From Streptomyces sp. XM4193 (lineage in GTDB: Bacteria; Actinomycetota; Actinomycetes; Streptomycetales; Streptomycetaceae), in NCBI RefSeq assembly GCF_023072595.1, contig NZ_JALLGK010000001.1:1612001-1676000 (forward strand): a stretch of DNA of 64,000 nucleotides, written 5' to 3'. Within the stretch, counting starts at the first letter, position 1. The number at the start of each line of letters is the position of its first letter. A program made the position numbers and the translations under genes. Below the pieces are notes generated by a model that was not told the DNA's origin, did no database searches, and saw only the letters and a program-made list of their open reading frames with translations. This document shows, in pieces, positions 36,270-44,922 of this stretch.

Positions 36270-36460
36270 TATGGTTTCAGGCGTCCGCACTTCACGGCTG
36301 CCAGCAGGTCGGCGATCCGCGCCGGAGAGCTGTGCAGCACCGTTCCGGGTTCCTCGGATTCCCGGACCTGAACTACGTCTGAAGCGTGTGAACGCCCCAG
36401 TTCCACGCAGTTGTTGCCTTCGCTGCTGTAGGTCGACTTCTGCCAGTTGACGTTGCTCAT
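36269..36460 (-). CDS. DUF397 protein
   Basis: A 63-residue protein with the family's fixed features: 'WQKSTYSSEGNNCVELG' at the start and 'VQVRESEEPGTVLHSSPARIADLLAAVK' at the end. DUF397 proteins in streptomycetes are encoded beside XRE/DUF5753 regulators (WhiJ, BldB-like loci) and are thought to act as their partners. The gene starts 11 bases after the regulator's stop; its ribosome site GAGGAG lies at that junction. Confidence 0.88.
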   Translation of the reverse strand: MSNVNWQKSTYSSEGNNCVELGRSHASDVVQVRESEEPGTVLHSSPARIADLLAAVKCGRLKP

Positions 36461-36470
36461 CGTGGACTCC

Positions 36471-37322
36471 TCAAAGGCTTTCCATGACGTGCCGGATGAT
36501 GCTGCGCGAGGCGTGATCGTCGACTGCCACCGACTCGAACTCCCGCATGAACGTACGGTACTTCTCGAGCTGCCCCTCAGCTTCTAGGAACAACGATCCG
36601 TGCTCGGAGTCGAGTTGAACGGTGTCGAGCTGCGGAACCGGTCCGTGGGCGTAGAGGACACTCTGACCGGCGCCCGGGAACGCGCCAGCGGTGAACGGGA
36701 TGACCAGAATCGTGATGTGCTCGCGCTCACTCATGTCGAGGATGTGCGCGAGTTGCTCGCGTGTCACGGCTGCTCCACCGAACTGCATCCGCAACGCGGC
36801 CTCATGGATTACGGCTCTGTAGGGGACAGGAGCGTCCCGGTAGAGCAGGTCCTGCCGCTTGATTCTGTGCGAGACCCGGAACTCGACCTGTGGAGGAGGC
36901 AGGCTCGGGATGGACTGGCGGAAGACGGAGCGTGCGTAGTCCACAGTCTGCAGCAGCCCGGGCAGATGCGTTGTCTGTGCCGTTTCTATGGCACTGGCGT
37001 GATGCTCGGTCTCCGCCAGATCAAGGAGGCCGCTGGGAAGTGTGCTGGCGTACTCGTCCCACCAGTCCTTCCTGCGCGACGTGGTCATGGCAGCGAGCGC
37101 ATCAATGTAACTACTGTCCGCACAGCCGTAGTTGTAGGCGAAAGTGCGAACGCGGTCGGCGCTGATCCCGAATCGAGCTGCCTCGATGTTGCTGATCCGT
37201 GATTGGTCGAGGCCAAGCTGCTTGCCGGCCTCGGTGGCGCTGAGCCCGGCACGTTGACGTAGCTTCCGCAGCTCGTAGCCCAGCCGACGCTGGCGTGCTG
37301 TCGTCGTGGTCCTGGGCGGCAT
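36471..37322 (-). CDS. XRE-family regulator with DUF5753 domain (WhiJ-like)
   Basis: A 283-residue protein from ATG 37322 (AAGGGGA site). Residues ~10-70 are a helix-turn-helix ('LRQRAGLSATEAGKQLGLDQ', 'ISNIEAARF'); residues ~100-280 are the DUF5753 sensor domain ('HLPGLLQTVDYARSVF', 'RVSHRIKRQDLL'). Members such as WhiJ repress development or secondary metabolism together with a DUF397 protein. The HATPase gene diverges from it, the standard trio. Confidence 0.88.
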   Translation of the reverse strand: MPPRTTTTARQRRLGYELRKLRQRAGLSATEAGKQLGLDQSRISNIEAARFGISADRVRTFAYNYGCADSSYIDALAAMTTSRRKDWWDEYASTLPSGLLDLAETEHHASAIETAQTTHLPGLLQTVDYARSVFRQSIPSLPPPQVEFRVSHRIKRQDLLYRDAPVPYRAVIHEAALRMQFGGAAVTREQLAHILDMSEREHITILVIPFTAGAFPGAGQSVLYAHGPVPQLDTVQLDSEHGSLFLEAEGQLEKYRTFMREFESVAVDDHASRSIIRHVMESL

Positions 37323-37549
37323 CGATTCCCCTTCGTCTGGGCGCGCACGACAGATCCTATGTGGGTACATGAATGTACCTAACGGGGTTGATTGAGTGAG
37401 ACTAAGTCCCCTACTGTCGGTAGTGCATCGATCACTGTGTCCCCTCAGGGTCGGAAGTGCACCGTGCTGCCTGCGCGCGGCAGTACGGCATTGCCACCGC
37501 CCGGACCGTGACACCAACTCAACTTCCCCACCCCGACCTTGGGAGAACT

Positions 37550-38011
37550 GTGTCCACTGCCCCGTCCGCGACCCCCGCCGACCCCTTCACTCCATCTGTC
37601 AACGCACCTCCCACCGCCAACCCGCCCGACACGTGGGAGTGCAGCATTCAACTCACCAACAACCCCCGCGCGGTACGCATCATCCGCCACTCCGTCCGCG
37701 TCGCTCTGCTGACCTACGACGTGTCCCAACAAGCCGTCGAGACCGCCGAGTTGCTCACCAGCGAACTCGTCGGAAACGCCGTCAAGCACGCCGACAGCCC
37801 CGTCTACGTACGCGCCCGCGCACGCGAGGGCATCGTCCGCATCAGCGTCTGGGACAGCCACCCCGAACTGCCCGAACCTCTTCCCCTCACCACCACCGAC
37901 CCCTTCGGCCGCGGTCTCTACCTCGTCCAGCACCTGTCCCACAACTGGGGCCGCTACTCCCTCGACTCCGACTCCTCCGGCAAAGTCACCTGGTTCGAAC
38001 TCACCACCTGA
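37550..38011 (+). CDS. HATPase (RsbW-like anti-sigma kinase fold) protein
   Basis: A 153-residue protein from GTG 37550 with GGGAGAAC upstream. After a Pro/Thr-rich start it has the GHKL motifs: N-box 'ELLTSELVGNAVKHAD', G1 'ISVWDSHPELP' and G2 'DPFGRGLYLVQHLS'. RsbW-type proteins bind ATP and sequester sigma factors or phosphorylate anti-sigma antagonists. It is divergent from the XRE/DUF397 pair, an association repeated in streptomycete genomes; the partner is unknown. Confidence 0.85.
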   Translation: MSTAPSATPADPFTPSVNAPPTANPPDTWECSIQLTNNPRAVRIIRHSVRVALLTYDVSQQAVETAELLTSELVGNAVKHADSPVYVRARAREGIVRISVWDSHPELPEPLPLTTTDPFGRGLYLVQHLSHNWGRYSLDSDSSGKVTWFELTT

Positions 38012-38194
38012 CCCACGCCTCTCCTCACCCACCCACGCACCACACCAGCCGGCTGCCCACCACGCCACCACGTGGGCAGCCACTCCAGCCGCCACCCCAA
38101 CACAGCCGAACACAACTACTTCGGTCCACTGCATAGCGGTGTCCGCTCGGTAAGCAAGCTGGGTGGATCGCCCCGCCTTGCGCTCCCTCAGCTG
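38012..38194. other. Intergenic region after the HATPase gene
   Basis: No gene seen. From about 38150 the base composition becomes noticeably less GC-rich and stays so until about 40.9 kb, which marks the edge of the variable part of the type VII module. Confidence 0.4.
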
Positions 38195-38341
38195 TCAAAG
38201 CATTTTGCCCGAATTCTCGTTGTCCCGTAGCTTCTTAGCAGTGGCGGGGGTATTGCAGGTTCGAGTTTCAGCGATGAAGTTGACCAGACCTCCGTTGCCT
38301 CCGCTTCCTTGAGCCTGGCTACCTCGTTGCATACGCTTCAT
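38195..38341 (-). pseudogene. Remnant of a third lipoprotein paralogue (C-terminal end)
   Basis: A 48-codon reverse frame contains 'GSGGNGGLVNFIAETRTC'. This aligns with 'RSGGNVDLINFIVESRC' at the end of the neighbouring lipoprotein; the DNA is also alignable (e.g. CGATGAA.TTGA.CAG). Only the last ~25 residues of the ancestral gene remain, followed by a divergent tail. It is too short to be an active lipoprotein. Confidence 0.65.
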
Positions 38342-38486
38342 TGTCGTCGTTGGTCACCGGGCTACATGTGGACGGACTCTGTGTCTGTCGTATTACGGGC
38401 CACACGAGCTCATCACGCTGCCAGCCACGACAACGTCGTCCAATATGTGGTTACGCACCGGAGACACTACGGTTGAGGTACTGGAG
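38342..38486. other. Degenerate spacer within the lipoprotein array
   Basis: No readable gene. It may hold eroded sequence of the third lipoprotein copy, but I could not align it by eye. Confidence 0.3.
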
Positions 38487-39077
38487 TCACTTGGGCCTGG
38501 GCGCCTCGTAGCATCGTGACTCAACGATGAAATTGATCAGGTCAACGTTCCCGCCGCTTCTGTTCGATCGCCAGACCGCGAACACTGTGTGGCCCGTACT
38601 CCGGTGGGTGGCACGCAGCTCCGGAGAATTTGCCTTACTCCCATCCCGACCGTCTTTGGTGAGCTCCCATTCAGGTCCCTGAAACCTGTCGCGCAATTCA
38701 TTCATGGCCCCGCCGAGTGTTCCCTTGGTGAGGTTGTAGATTGACCAGAAGTGGCGTGAATAGAAGTGTTGGTCGTTTGATCCATCGACCTCGCACGGTG
38801 TTTCAGACGCGCCCTCTTCGGTCGCTTCGCCTTCAATCTTCATCCACTTGGCAAGTTGATCCGATAGCGAGCCAACTTCGCTGTTGACACTCAGTGGAGA
38901 GCGGATTTTCGGCTTGTAGCCGAGTTCATCGTCAACGTTCTGCACCGCGCACCCTGCAATGAAGAGAAGGGAGCTAACGATGACAACGGAAAGCGTGCGG
39001 TTCGCCAACCGAGGTGAAACCCTCCCGGTCTCAGTGTTCGGGCAACTGGAATACGTTGCGCTGACTGTGGACCTCAT
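38487..39077 (-). CDS. Lipoprotein B of the type VII module
   Basis: A 196-residue lipoprotein from ATG 39077 with a strong GAGAGGAGG site. Lipobox 'LLFIAGC' after a 25-residue N-region that is long for a lipoprotein. The mature part shares a pattern with the next gene: 'VDDELGYKPKIR', 'SRHFWSIYNLTKGTLGGAMNEL', 'WELTKD', 'HTVFAVW' and a terminal 'SRC'. No named family. Tandem paralogues directly downstream of an effector-like gene suggest immunity or accessory lipoproteins (inference). Lower GC than the genome average. Confidence 0.72.
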   Translation of the reverse strand: MRSTVSATYSSCPNTETGRVSPRLANRTLSVVIVSSLLFIAGCAVQNVDDELGYKPKIRSPLSVNSEVGSLSDQLAKWMKIEGEATEEGASETPCEVDGSNDQHFYSRHFWSIYNLTKGTLGGAMNELRDRFQGPEWELTKDGRDGSKANSPELRATHRSTGHTVFAVWRSNRSGGNVDLINFIVESRCYEAPRPK

Positions 39078-39191
39078 GGACGCACCTCCTCTCCGGCCGA
39101 GAAACATTTCGGTGCCACGCACTGGGCAGCTCACGCAGGTTCGTCGGGGCGCCTGCTGTCCAACGATCCCGAGTGCGGTGGAACGCTTAAG

Positions 39192-39779
39192 TCAGGATCT
39201 GCCGAGATCGTCACCGCTAGTTCCCTGCATGCAGCGTGAATCGACGTTGACCTTGATGAGCTCATTCTTGGGATCGTTTTTACGTTGCGCCCACTCGATT
39301 ACGATCGTGTGTTTCGATTTCTCGTGCACTGCAACTATCTGCGGGTTGCGAGCGCGCGAATTCGTCGGCTCGTCCTTGGTCACATTCCATCCGTCTTCGG
39401 GGAGCCGTTGACGGATGTTGTCCATCGCGTCCGAGTAACTCCCTTCGCGTACATCGTAGATAGACCAAACGTGGCGGATTAGGTAGTATTTTTCTCGCTG
39501 GTCGTCCACGCTGTGGCATGTATTTACAGCGGCGTCTCCACCGGAAGTTTCACCGGAAAGTGCCATCCAGTCCCGTACCTTGCTCGAAATTTCATTGACG
39601 TGCCCTCTTTCTTCTGCGGAGTTACGTACATCTGGGGTGTATCCTAGTTTGTCCTCGACGGTATCCACAGAAGAGCAGCCTCCTAGTGTGAATAGTGCAA
39701 TTAGGCACGAAGAGAGAGTGGTGTGAGGGGTGAATCTCTTGCGCGTTGATTCACTTTTGATTGATTTCGACCTCTTCAT
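39192..39779 (-). CDS. Lipoprotein A of the type VII module
   Basis: A 195-residue lipoprotein from ATG 39779 (GGGAG seven bases before; a start at 39791 is possible). Lipobox 'LFTLGGC'. The mature domain has 'VDTVEDKLGYTPDVR', 'IRHVWSIYDVREGSYSDAMDNI', 'WNVTKDEPTN' and 'HTIVIEW...SRC', paralogous to lipoprotein B. Its start lies inside the 3' end of the DUF1023 hydrolase gene (29-base overlap), so the two proteins are translated together. That coupling is what one expects of an effector and its cognate envelope partner. Confidence 0.75.
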   Translation of the reverse strand: MKRSKSIKSESTRKRFTPHTTLSSCLIALFTLGGCSSVDTVEDKLGYTPDVRNSAEERGHVNEISSKVRDWMALSGETSGGDAAVNTCHSVDDQREKYYLIRHVWSIYDVREGSYSDAMDNIRQRLPEDGWNVTKDEPTNSRARNPQIVAVHEKSKHTIVIEWAQRKNDPKNELIKVNVDSRCMQGTSGDDLGRS

Positions 39780-41622
39780 ACTCTCCCACAATTACTCGTG
39801 CCTGGTTCTGGAGGCTGAGGGAAGCCTGGCCGTCTTCTCTTCGCTTCCAGTAATCGCTGTGTCCGATAGTGTCAGTTGCCATGTTTGCTGATCCGAACTG
39901 TGTGTCGGATGGGACGATCCCGCCTTCTTGGAGGGCGCTTAGTCGCCCCACGCTTGGAACTATATCGCCCTCCGCAACCATTGCCCACATGTGGTCGTCT
40001 TTAATGCCCAAGTCGGTGTGATGTTTGGCCTGCATCCCCGGACTTCCAGCGACGATTACGTCGTCAGGTCGCGCACCATTTTTCGCTGCCTCTGCGACCA
40101 CAGTGCTTCCATAGCTATGCCCGACCACAGTGGTGTGTCCAGATCCTTCTGATTCATTGCTGTGCGCGACCTTGGCGCCTTTGAGGAATTCGTCAAGAAT
40201 GGGTCCTCCCTTAATTGCGTACGAGCCGTCTCGGGCTTCAGGGACGAGAGGGCCGTCGGCGACTGGGATTGCTGACTGTGGGGCGTCGTAGTCGAGCCAG
40301 GTGATGACAGATACTTGGTCCTTGGGCTTGATTGAGTTGCTCTCGCGCCACAGTTCGCTTGCTCGATCGATGTCGCCGCCTATTCCTCCTAGGCTGCTTC
40401 CTGTGCCGGGTACGTATACTGCCGTGTGGTCTGCCTTGTCCGGATTTCCATTCGCAAGAATTACTTTTCCGTGGCCTTCGCCCTTGGTGTCGAAGCCAAG
40501 TAGGTATGCTTCGGGGAGGTCATCCTTTCCTGTGTCGTCGAATCTTTGTTGGATTCTCTTCATTCCACCGAGCGCTGACTCGAGTTCCGCTTTTCTGTCA
40601 GCATGATCTTTGCGCCACTCGAACCATTCCGGGTTTCGCAGGTTCCCCGTCCATATTCCCGTTACAGGGTCCTTGTGGGCAGGTATGATTTGTTTGGGTT
40701 CGGGTGGAATGCTGGACAGCTCCAGCTGATACTGTCCACGTTTCTGTTCGAGGACGACTCTGTTGGACTCGTCTCGGGTCACGGCAGGAAGGCCGTCCAT
40801 TGCGCCTATCGTGGCCGGCATGAGGCTTATATAGGAGTCCCGTTCTTGCGGTGTCAGGTTTTTCCACCATGCGGAGTTTTCGCTCGGGCTTCCGTCTTTG
40901 GGTGGATTCTTGAGCTGTTCGAGATAAGGAGCGGCGGCTTTGGTGACGCCTCCTCTGTCTTTCTTCGTGTCCACCCAGTCCCTGTTGGAGACGGTGAGGT
41001 CGTCGTCTGCGAGGAGTTTTCGGAGCTTTGGGGCCCAGCGGTTGTCGGCTTCGGTTGCTTCCTTGACGGCGTTGGCGATGCGGTTGGCGTACTCCTGCGC
41101 GGGTCCGCTGTGGGGGTTGGGATCGAGGCGGGCGGCCTGTCGTTCCAGCGACTTGGCGACGTCGTTGGTCTGGCCGCCGGGGTCGATCGGTCCGCCCGAA
41201 CTGTTCGCGGAGCTGCGGCCACGGGCCGTGCCGCCCGCAGGAACCTTGCCGTCGACCTTTTCGCCGGCTGCCGGGTAGGTGACCGAGCCGTCAGCGTTGA
41301 CGGTGAACTTCTCCGCGTGTGCCTCGGAGACCGCCGTTGTCAGTTTCTTCTTGGCGGTGGTCAGCTCTGTGCTCAGTGCGTGCAGCGAGGTGCTGATGAG
41401 GCCGCATTCGACCTGGATGTAGTGGAAGTTCTTGCCGAGGGCGGTGAGTTGGGCCTGCGCGGCGGTGGCTGCCTTGCCCTCCACCTTGGTTCTGAGTTTC
41501 GCGGAGATGTCGCGTTCGATGCGTTCGCGGTTCACCTGGGCGACGTTGCTCGCAGAGCGGTACGAGTTCGCTGCGTCGGAGAAGTCGGCGGGACGTAGCG
41601 CCGAGAGGGTTTTGTAGTCCAT
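39751..41622 (-). CDS. DUF1023 alpha/beta hydrolase, likely type VII substrate
   Basis: A 623-residue protein. Residues ~1-130 are helical and WXG/LXG-like ('LRPADFSDAANSYRSASNVAQ', 'ALGKNFHYIQVECGLISTSL'), a typical type VII export region. A linker follows, then the DUF1023 hydrolase: 'HTAVYVPGTGSSLGG', nucleophile elbow 'VVGHSYGS' with Ser503, 'DDVIVAGSPGM', and a final His in 'GHSDYW'. DUF1023 enzymes are Ser hydrolases, probably lipases or esterases; the substrate is unknown. The 3' half is visibly lower in GC than the 5' half. The gene directly follows the WXG100-like gene (9-base gap) and overlaps lipoprotein A. Confidence 0.82.
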   Translation of the reverse strand: MDYKTLSALRPADFSDAANSYRSASNVAQVNRERIERDISAKLRTKVEGKAATAAQAQLTALGKNFHYIQVECGLISTSLHALSTELTTAKKKLTTAVSEAHAEKFTVNADGSVTYPAAGEKVDGKVPAGGTARGRSSANSSGGPIDPGGQTNDVAKSLERQAARLDPNPHSGPAQEYANRIANAVKEATEADNRWAPKLRKLLADDDLTVSNRDWVDTKKDRGGVTKAAAPYLEQLKNPPKDGSPSENSAWWKNLTPQERDSYISLMPATIGAMDGLPAVTRDESNRVVLEQKRGQYQLELSSIPPEPKQIIPAHKDPVTGIWTGNLRNPEWFEWRKDHADRKAELESALGGMKRIQQRFDDTGKDDLPEAYLLGFDTKGEGHGKVILANGNPDKADHTAVYVPGTGSSLGGIGGDIDRASELWRESNSIKPKDQVSVITWLDYDAPQSAIPVADGPLVPEARDGSYAIKGGPILDEFLKGAKVAHSNESEGSGHTTVVGHSYGSTVVAEAAKNGARPDDVIVAGSPGMQAKHHTDLGIKDDHMWAMVAEGDIVPSVGRLSALQEGGIVPSDTQFGSANMATDTIGHSDYWKRREDGQASLSLQNQARVIVGEYEEVEINQK

Positions 41623-41631
41623 GGTCTGCGG

Positions 41632-42081
41632 TTACTTCCCCTGCTTCTGACCGCCGAGTTCCGGGGTGTCCTTGTAGCGCCGGGACAGGGAGGTGAACGA
41701 GTCCCGGACGTCCTGCTCGTTCCCGGACTGGTCGCTCCCCGCCTTGTCCAGCGCGCTTTCGAGCGTGGTGCAGCGTTTGTTGACCTGCGTCATGTACGTC
41801 TTCCAGGAGCGGAAGAGCGCTCGTTGCGCCGCACCGGACTCGGTTTCCGGCGTCCCGCTGCCGCCGCTGAAACCTGACTGGTCCTTTTCGAGCGAGGCGA
41901 GCGGCTTGGCTGTGTTGGAGGGAAGCCCGCCGACCGATTTCGCCGCCTGCCGCCAGGCGGCCCTGTCGGATTTCATCTGGCCGGACGCGTCCGAAGCGTC
42001 ATTCGAGCCGTTGGCCGAGGCCAGTTTGGTGCGGGCGGCATCCGCCTTCAGCTGGGCCCACTCTTCCTGGAACGTGGTCAT
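41632..42081 (-). CDS. WXG100-like helical protein
   Basis: A 149-residue all-helical protein from ATG 42081 (MTTFQEEWAQLKADAAR). It has 'SDRAAWRQAAKSVGG' and 'ALFRSWKTYMTQVNKRCTTLESAL'. The two-helix-hairpin layout resembles WXG100 proteins, although the exact W-x-G turn is not obvious, so this is a divergent member. It lies between the mycosin and the DUF1023 hydrolase and may be the co-secreted partner or chaperone of the hydrolase. Confidence 0.65.
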   Translation of the reverse strand: MTTFQEEWAQLKADAARTKLASANGSNDASDASGQMKSDRAAWRQAAKSVGGLPSNTAKPLASLEKDQSGFSGGSGTPETESGAAQRALFRSWKTYMTQVNKRCTTLESALDKAGSDQSGNEQDVRDSFTSLSRRYKDTPELGGQKQGK

Positions 42082-42151
42082 CAAATGCTCCGTGTGCTGA
42101 TGTTGACGGGGCGTGGTGTTTCGCCGGTCCCGGGTGGGGCCGATCGTGCGT

Positions 42152-43411
42152 TCAGAGACGGGTGCCGTGGCTCCTGCGCCGGGTGTGGAGGTAGACGCCG
42201 CCCCCGGCGAGAAGTGCGGCGGCGGCCAGGCCGCCACCGATCAGCAGGGGAGTGCTGTTCGAGTCGTCGCCGCTGTTTCCGGTGGCGGTGTCAGCACCCG
42301 TGTCGGCGCCCGCCTCGGACCCCGCGGAGGGTTCGGAGTTGGGGGAGTCGAGCTGCGAACTGGCCTCCGGCTGTGGGGATTTGGCGGCCAGTTCGGCGTA
42401 GTACTTGGAGAAGGTGGGGTGCTTGTCGGGGTCGCCGGGGTCGGCCTTGCCTTCGAGGACCAGGCGGGGGCGTACGGTGCCGTAGCCGATACGGGTGTTG
42501 GGCGGGTCGTCCGCGGTGGCGCCGGGACGTCCGGCGGTCTGGATCAGGGCGCGAAGGACCTGGTTGTTGGTCCACTCCGGGTACTTGGCCCAGATCAGAG
42601 CGGCGGATGCGGACACCAGAGCGGTGGCGGCACTGGTGCCGTTGCCGGGGCACGTGGTGGTGTTCTTCTCGCACCGGCTCACGACGCCCGCCCCAGGCGC
42701 GGCCAGAGCGAGGTGTGGACCGTTCGAGGAGAACTTCGCCGGCTTCGCCTGCCTGTCGGTGGCTCCGACGGCGATGACTCCGGGGATCGCTGCTGGGTAG
42801 TGCTTGGAGTTCGACTGGTGTCCGTCGTTGCCCGAGCTGGCGAAGACCAGTACGCCTGCCTTCTGGGCGCGATGAATCGCGTTCTGGGTCTGACGCGGAA
42901 CGTCCTCCCATATCGCTGTCCCGAACGACATGTTGATGATCTTGGCTCCGCTGCTGACTGCGTAGTCGATTGCTCTCGGGAGACGCTTCAGCTGCGCGAA
43001 ACTCAGGTCGCTCTCGTGGAGCACGATAGGGAGGATCTTGCTTTTGGGAGCCAGGCCCTTGATGCCGGAGCCCGCCCCCGTTCCGGCGATCAGGGCTGCC
43101 ATCGACGTCCCGTGCTCTTTCGCGGCCTTCGTCGTGTCGCGTTCCTGGCTGAAGTTCCGAGTGGGAAGCACCTGTCCCTTCAGTTCTGGCAGAGAGCGGT
43201 CGATGTCGGAGTCGATGACAGCGACCGTGACGCCTTCGCCCTCGGAGACCTGCCACATCTGCTCTGCCTTCATCGCGTCCAGGTGCCATTGGGCGTCTGT
43301 GCTCGGCGCGGCAGTTGCGGACGACGGGCTCAGGATCGTGGCGGGGACCGCGAGGACCAGCGCGGCGACAGCTCGCTGGGCGGCTTTACGGGTGCGGGGG
43401 GCGTGGGGCAT
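42152..43411 (-). CDS. mycP: Type VII secretion-associated mycosin (subtilisin-like protease)
   Basis: A 419-residue preprotein. Signal 'AVAALVLAVPATILSPSSATAA'; S8 triad Asp67 ('VAVIDSDID'), His100 ('KEHGTSMAALIAG') and Ser260 ('GNGTSAATALVSA'), with oxyanion Asn195 ('SSGNDG'). A Pro/Ser/Asp linker and a C-terminal membrane helix ('TPLLIGGGLAAAALLAGGGVYL') then basic residues anchor it with the protease outside. Mycosins process type VII substrates and stabilise the translocon. Placed in the middle of a WXG/DUF1023 module without ecc genes. Confidence 0.9.
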   Translation of the reverse strand: MPHAPRTRKAAQRAVAALVLAVPATILSPSSATAAPSTDAQWHLDAMKAEQMWQVSEGEGVTVAVIDSDIDRSLPELKGQVLPTRNFSQERDTTKAAKEHGTSMAALIAGTGAGSGIKGLAPKSKILPIVLHESDLSFAQLKRLPRAIDYAVSSGAKIINMSFGTAIWEDVPRQTQNAIHRAQKAGVLVFASSGNDGHQSNSKHYPAAIPGVIAVGATDRQAKPAKFSSNGPHLALAAPGAGVVSRCEKNTTTCPGNGTSAATALVSASAALIWAKYPEWTNNQVLRALIQTAGRPGATADDPPNTRIGYGTVRPRLVLEGKADPGDPDKHPTFSKYYAELAAKSPQPEASSQLDSPNSEPSAGSEAGADTGADTATGNSGDDSNSTPLLIGGGLAAAALLAGGGVYLHTRRRSHGTRL

Positions 43412-43449
43412 GTTCGTGTTCTCCTGGGCGCGGTGCGGGCGAGTGGTCG

Positions 43450-44799
43450 CTATCCGATGACTGGGGGGACGATGCGACGACGGTGCTCTTCCGACAGCTC
43501 GAACTTGTCCGTGGCGAGGCCCGGTCGGTGCGTACCTCGCTCGTTCCTCTTCTCGCGGGGAGTCGTTGATGCCGTGCTCTGTGGTGCCGGCGGCCCGTTG
43601 ACGATGCCGGTCGTCGCTGGTTTGACGACGTTGCCGGTGGTGCGCTGCGGATGGTTCCTGGCTGCGGGCTCGGCGACGGGCCTGTGGCCGGACACCTGGC
43701 CAGGGTTCGGCGCGACACCCGTGGCGCCGCCGGGAGGCACGTACCTGCCTGTGCCGGTCATTGACCCTCCACCAGCCGGCGTGCCTGCCGATATGACGGT
43801 TCCCGGTGGCAGGGACCTCCCCGGCACGCCGGGGAGCTGACGACCGCCGTGGACACCTGGATGGGGAACAGGCGAGCCGCCTTTGGCGTAGGGCGATCCG
43901 CTCGCCACCGGCCCCGTGGACGGGACGCGTGTCTGAGCTGAGCCGGGTGAGGTGGAGCCTCTTGACTCTGTTCCACGGGGCGTGGCGGTGACTGCTGGGT
44001 TGCTGCTGCGTGCGGTCGTAGGCGGTGTGCTCGCAGGGCCGATGCCGATCGGTGCCGGAACCGGTGGGTTCGGTGCTGTGGAGTGGGAAGGCGGCGGAGC
44101 GCCGCCTGCGCCGGAAGGCGTACGTACCTCTGGTGTGGAGGGTGCGGCGACCGAGTCCAGATAAGTACGAGCGGCGGAGGACTGCGGCGTCCCCGAGTGT
44201 TGCTCCCCGGTTGCGTGACGCTCTGTCGATCCCAGCCCGCCCGCCGTCGGCGGCGTCCCCGGAGTGTGGTCCTGCTCTGGCAGGAGCTGCCGCATGCCTG
44301 GTGGCTGTGGGGGGCGGAAGTTGGGTTCTTGGGCGGTGCGGAGGTCGGTGGTGGTGACGGAGTAGTAGGAGTCGAGGCGTTCGAGGGTGCGGATGGCCTC
44401 TTGGCGGGCCTTTTCGCGGCTGGTGGCGGGGTCGTCGCCGACCGGTGCGTTCTGCTCGCCCTTGAGGGCGGCATCGGCGGCGGGCCGGGGCATGGCGGCC
44501 TGGGCGTCGGTGAGGGCCTGGCCGGCGCGTTGGAGGGCGCCGCCGACGGTGTTGGCGTAGGTGCTGAGTTGGCCGCCCTCCTGGGCGAAGTGCTTCGCCC
44601 AGGCGCGGTACGCGGTGGCGGACTCGCCGCTCCAGTCGGCCTTGTCGACGGCCGCGCGCACATGGACGGAGATCTCGGCGATGAGCCGGGACGCGTCCTG
44701 GAGGAGCTGCGCGTGTGAACTCACCTTGGCCGGTGCGCCGTTGGCGAGCATGGCGGCGAGTTGTTCGTGCGTCCGGTCGTCGAAGGTGCCCGGGGCCAT
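43450..44799 (-). CDS. Proline-rich WXG-domain protein
   Basis: A 449-residue protein. Residues ~1-110 are a WXG100-like helical hairpin with 'DKADWSGESATAYRAWAKHF' (Trp56-Ser-Gly). Residues ~150-430 are a long disordered Pro/Ser/Thr/Gly region. The C-terminal ~20 residues, 'LATDKFELSEEHRRRIVPPVIG', look conserved and charged. This resembles PPE-like streptomycete type VII substrates. It is in the same direction as and 38 bases from the mycosin gene. Confidence 0.7.
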   Translation of the reverse strand: MAPGTFDDRTHEQLAAMLANGAPAKVSSHAQLLQDASRLIAEISVHVRAAVDKADWSGESATAYRAWAKHFAQEGGQLSTYANTVGGALQRAGQALTDAQAAMPRPAADAALKGEQNAPVGDDPATSREKARQEAIRTLERLDSYYSVTTTDLRTAQEPNFRPPQPPGMRQLLPEQDHTPGTPPTAGGLGSTERHATGEQHSGTPQSSAARTYLDSVAAPSTPEVRTPSGAGGAPPPSHSTAPNPPVPAPIGIGPASTPPTTARSSNPAVTATPRGTESRGSTSPGSAQTRVPSTGPVASGSPYAKGGSPVPHPGVHGGRQLPGVPGRSLPPGTVISAGTPAGGGSMTGTGRYVPPGGATGVAPNPGQVSGHRPVAEPAARNHPQRTTGNVVKPATTGIVNGPPAPQSTASTTPREKRNERGTHRPGLATDKFELSEEHRRRIVPPVIG

Positions 44800-44922
44800 G
44801 GGGGCGTTCTCCCTGTTGTGTCGGCGGTGGCAGGTCGGCGTTGTCCGCGTGTGTGGTGTGCCGGGTACGCGGCGGTGGTGCGCTGCGTGTACAGCGTGCG
44901 GCGTGCGGCGGCGCGGGGTCTG

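Noticed and set aside
38256-38268. GGTTCGAGTTTC resembling a tRNA T-loop
   Set aside because: No acceptor stem, D-arm or anticodon arm can be built around it; it belongs to the lipoprotein remnant.
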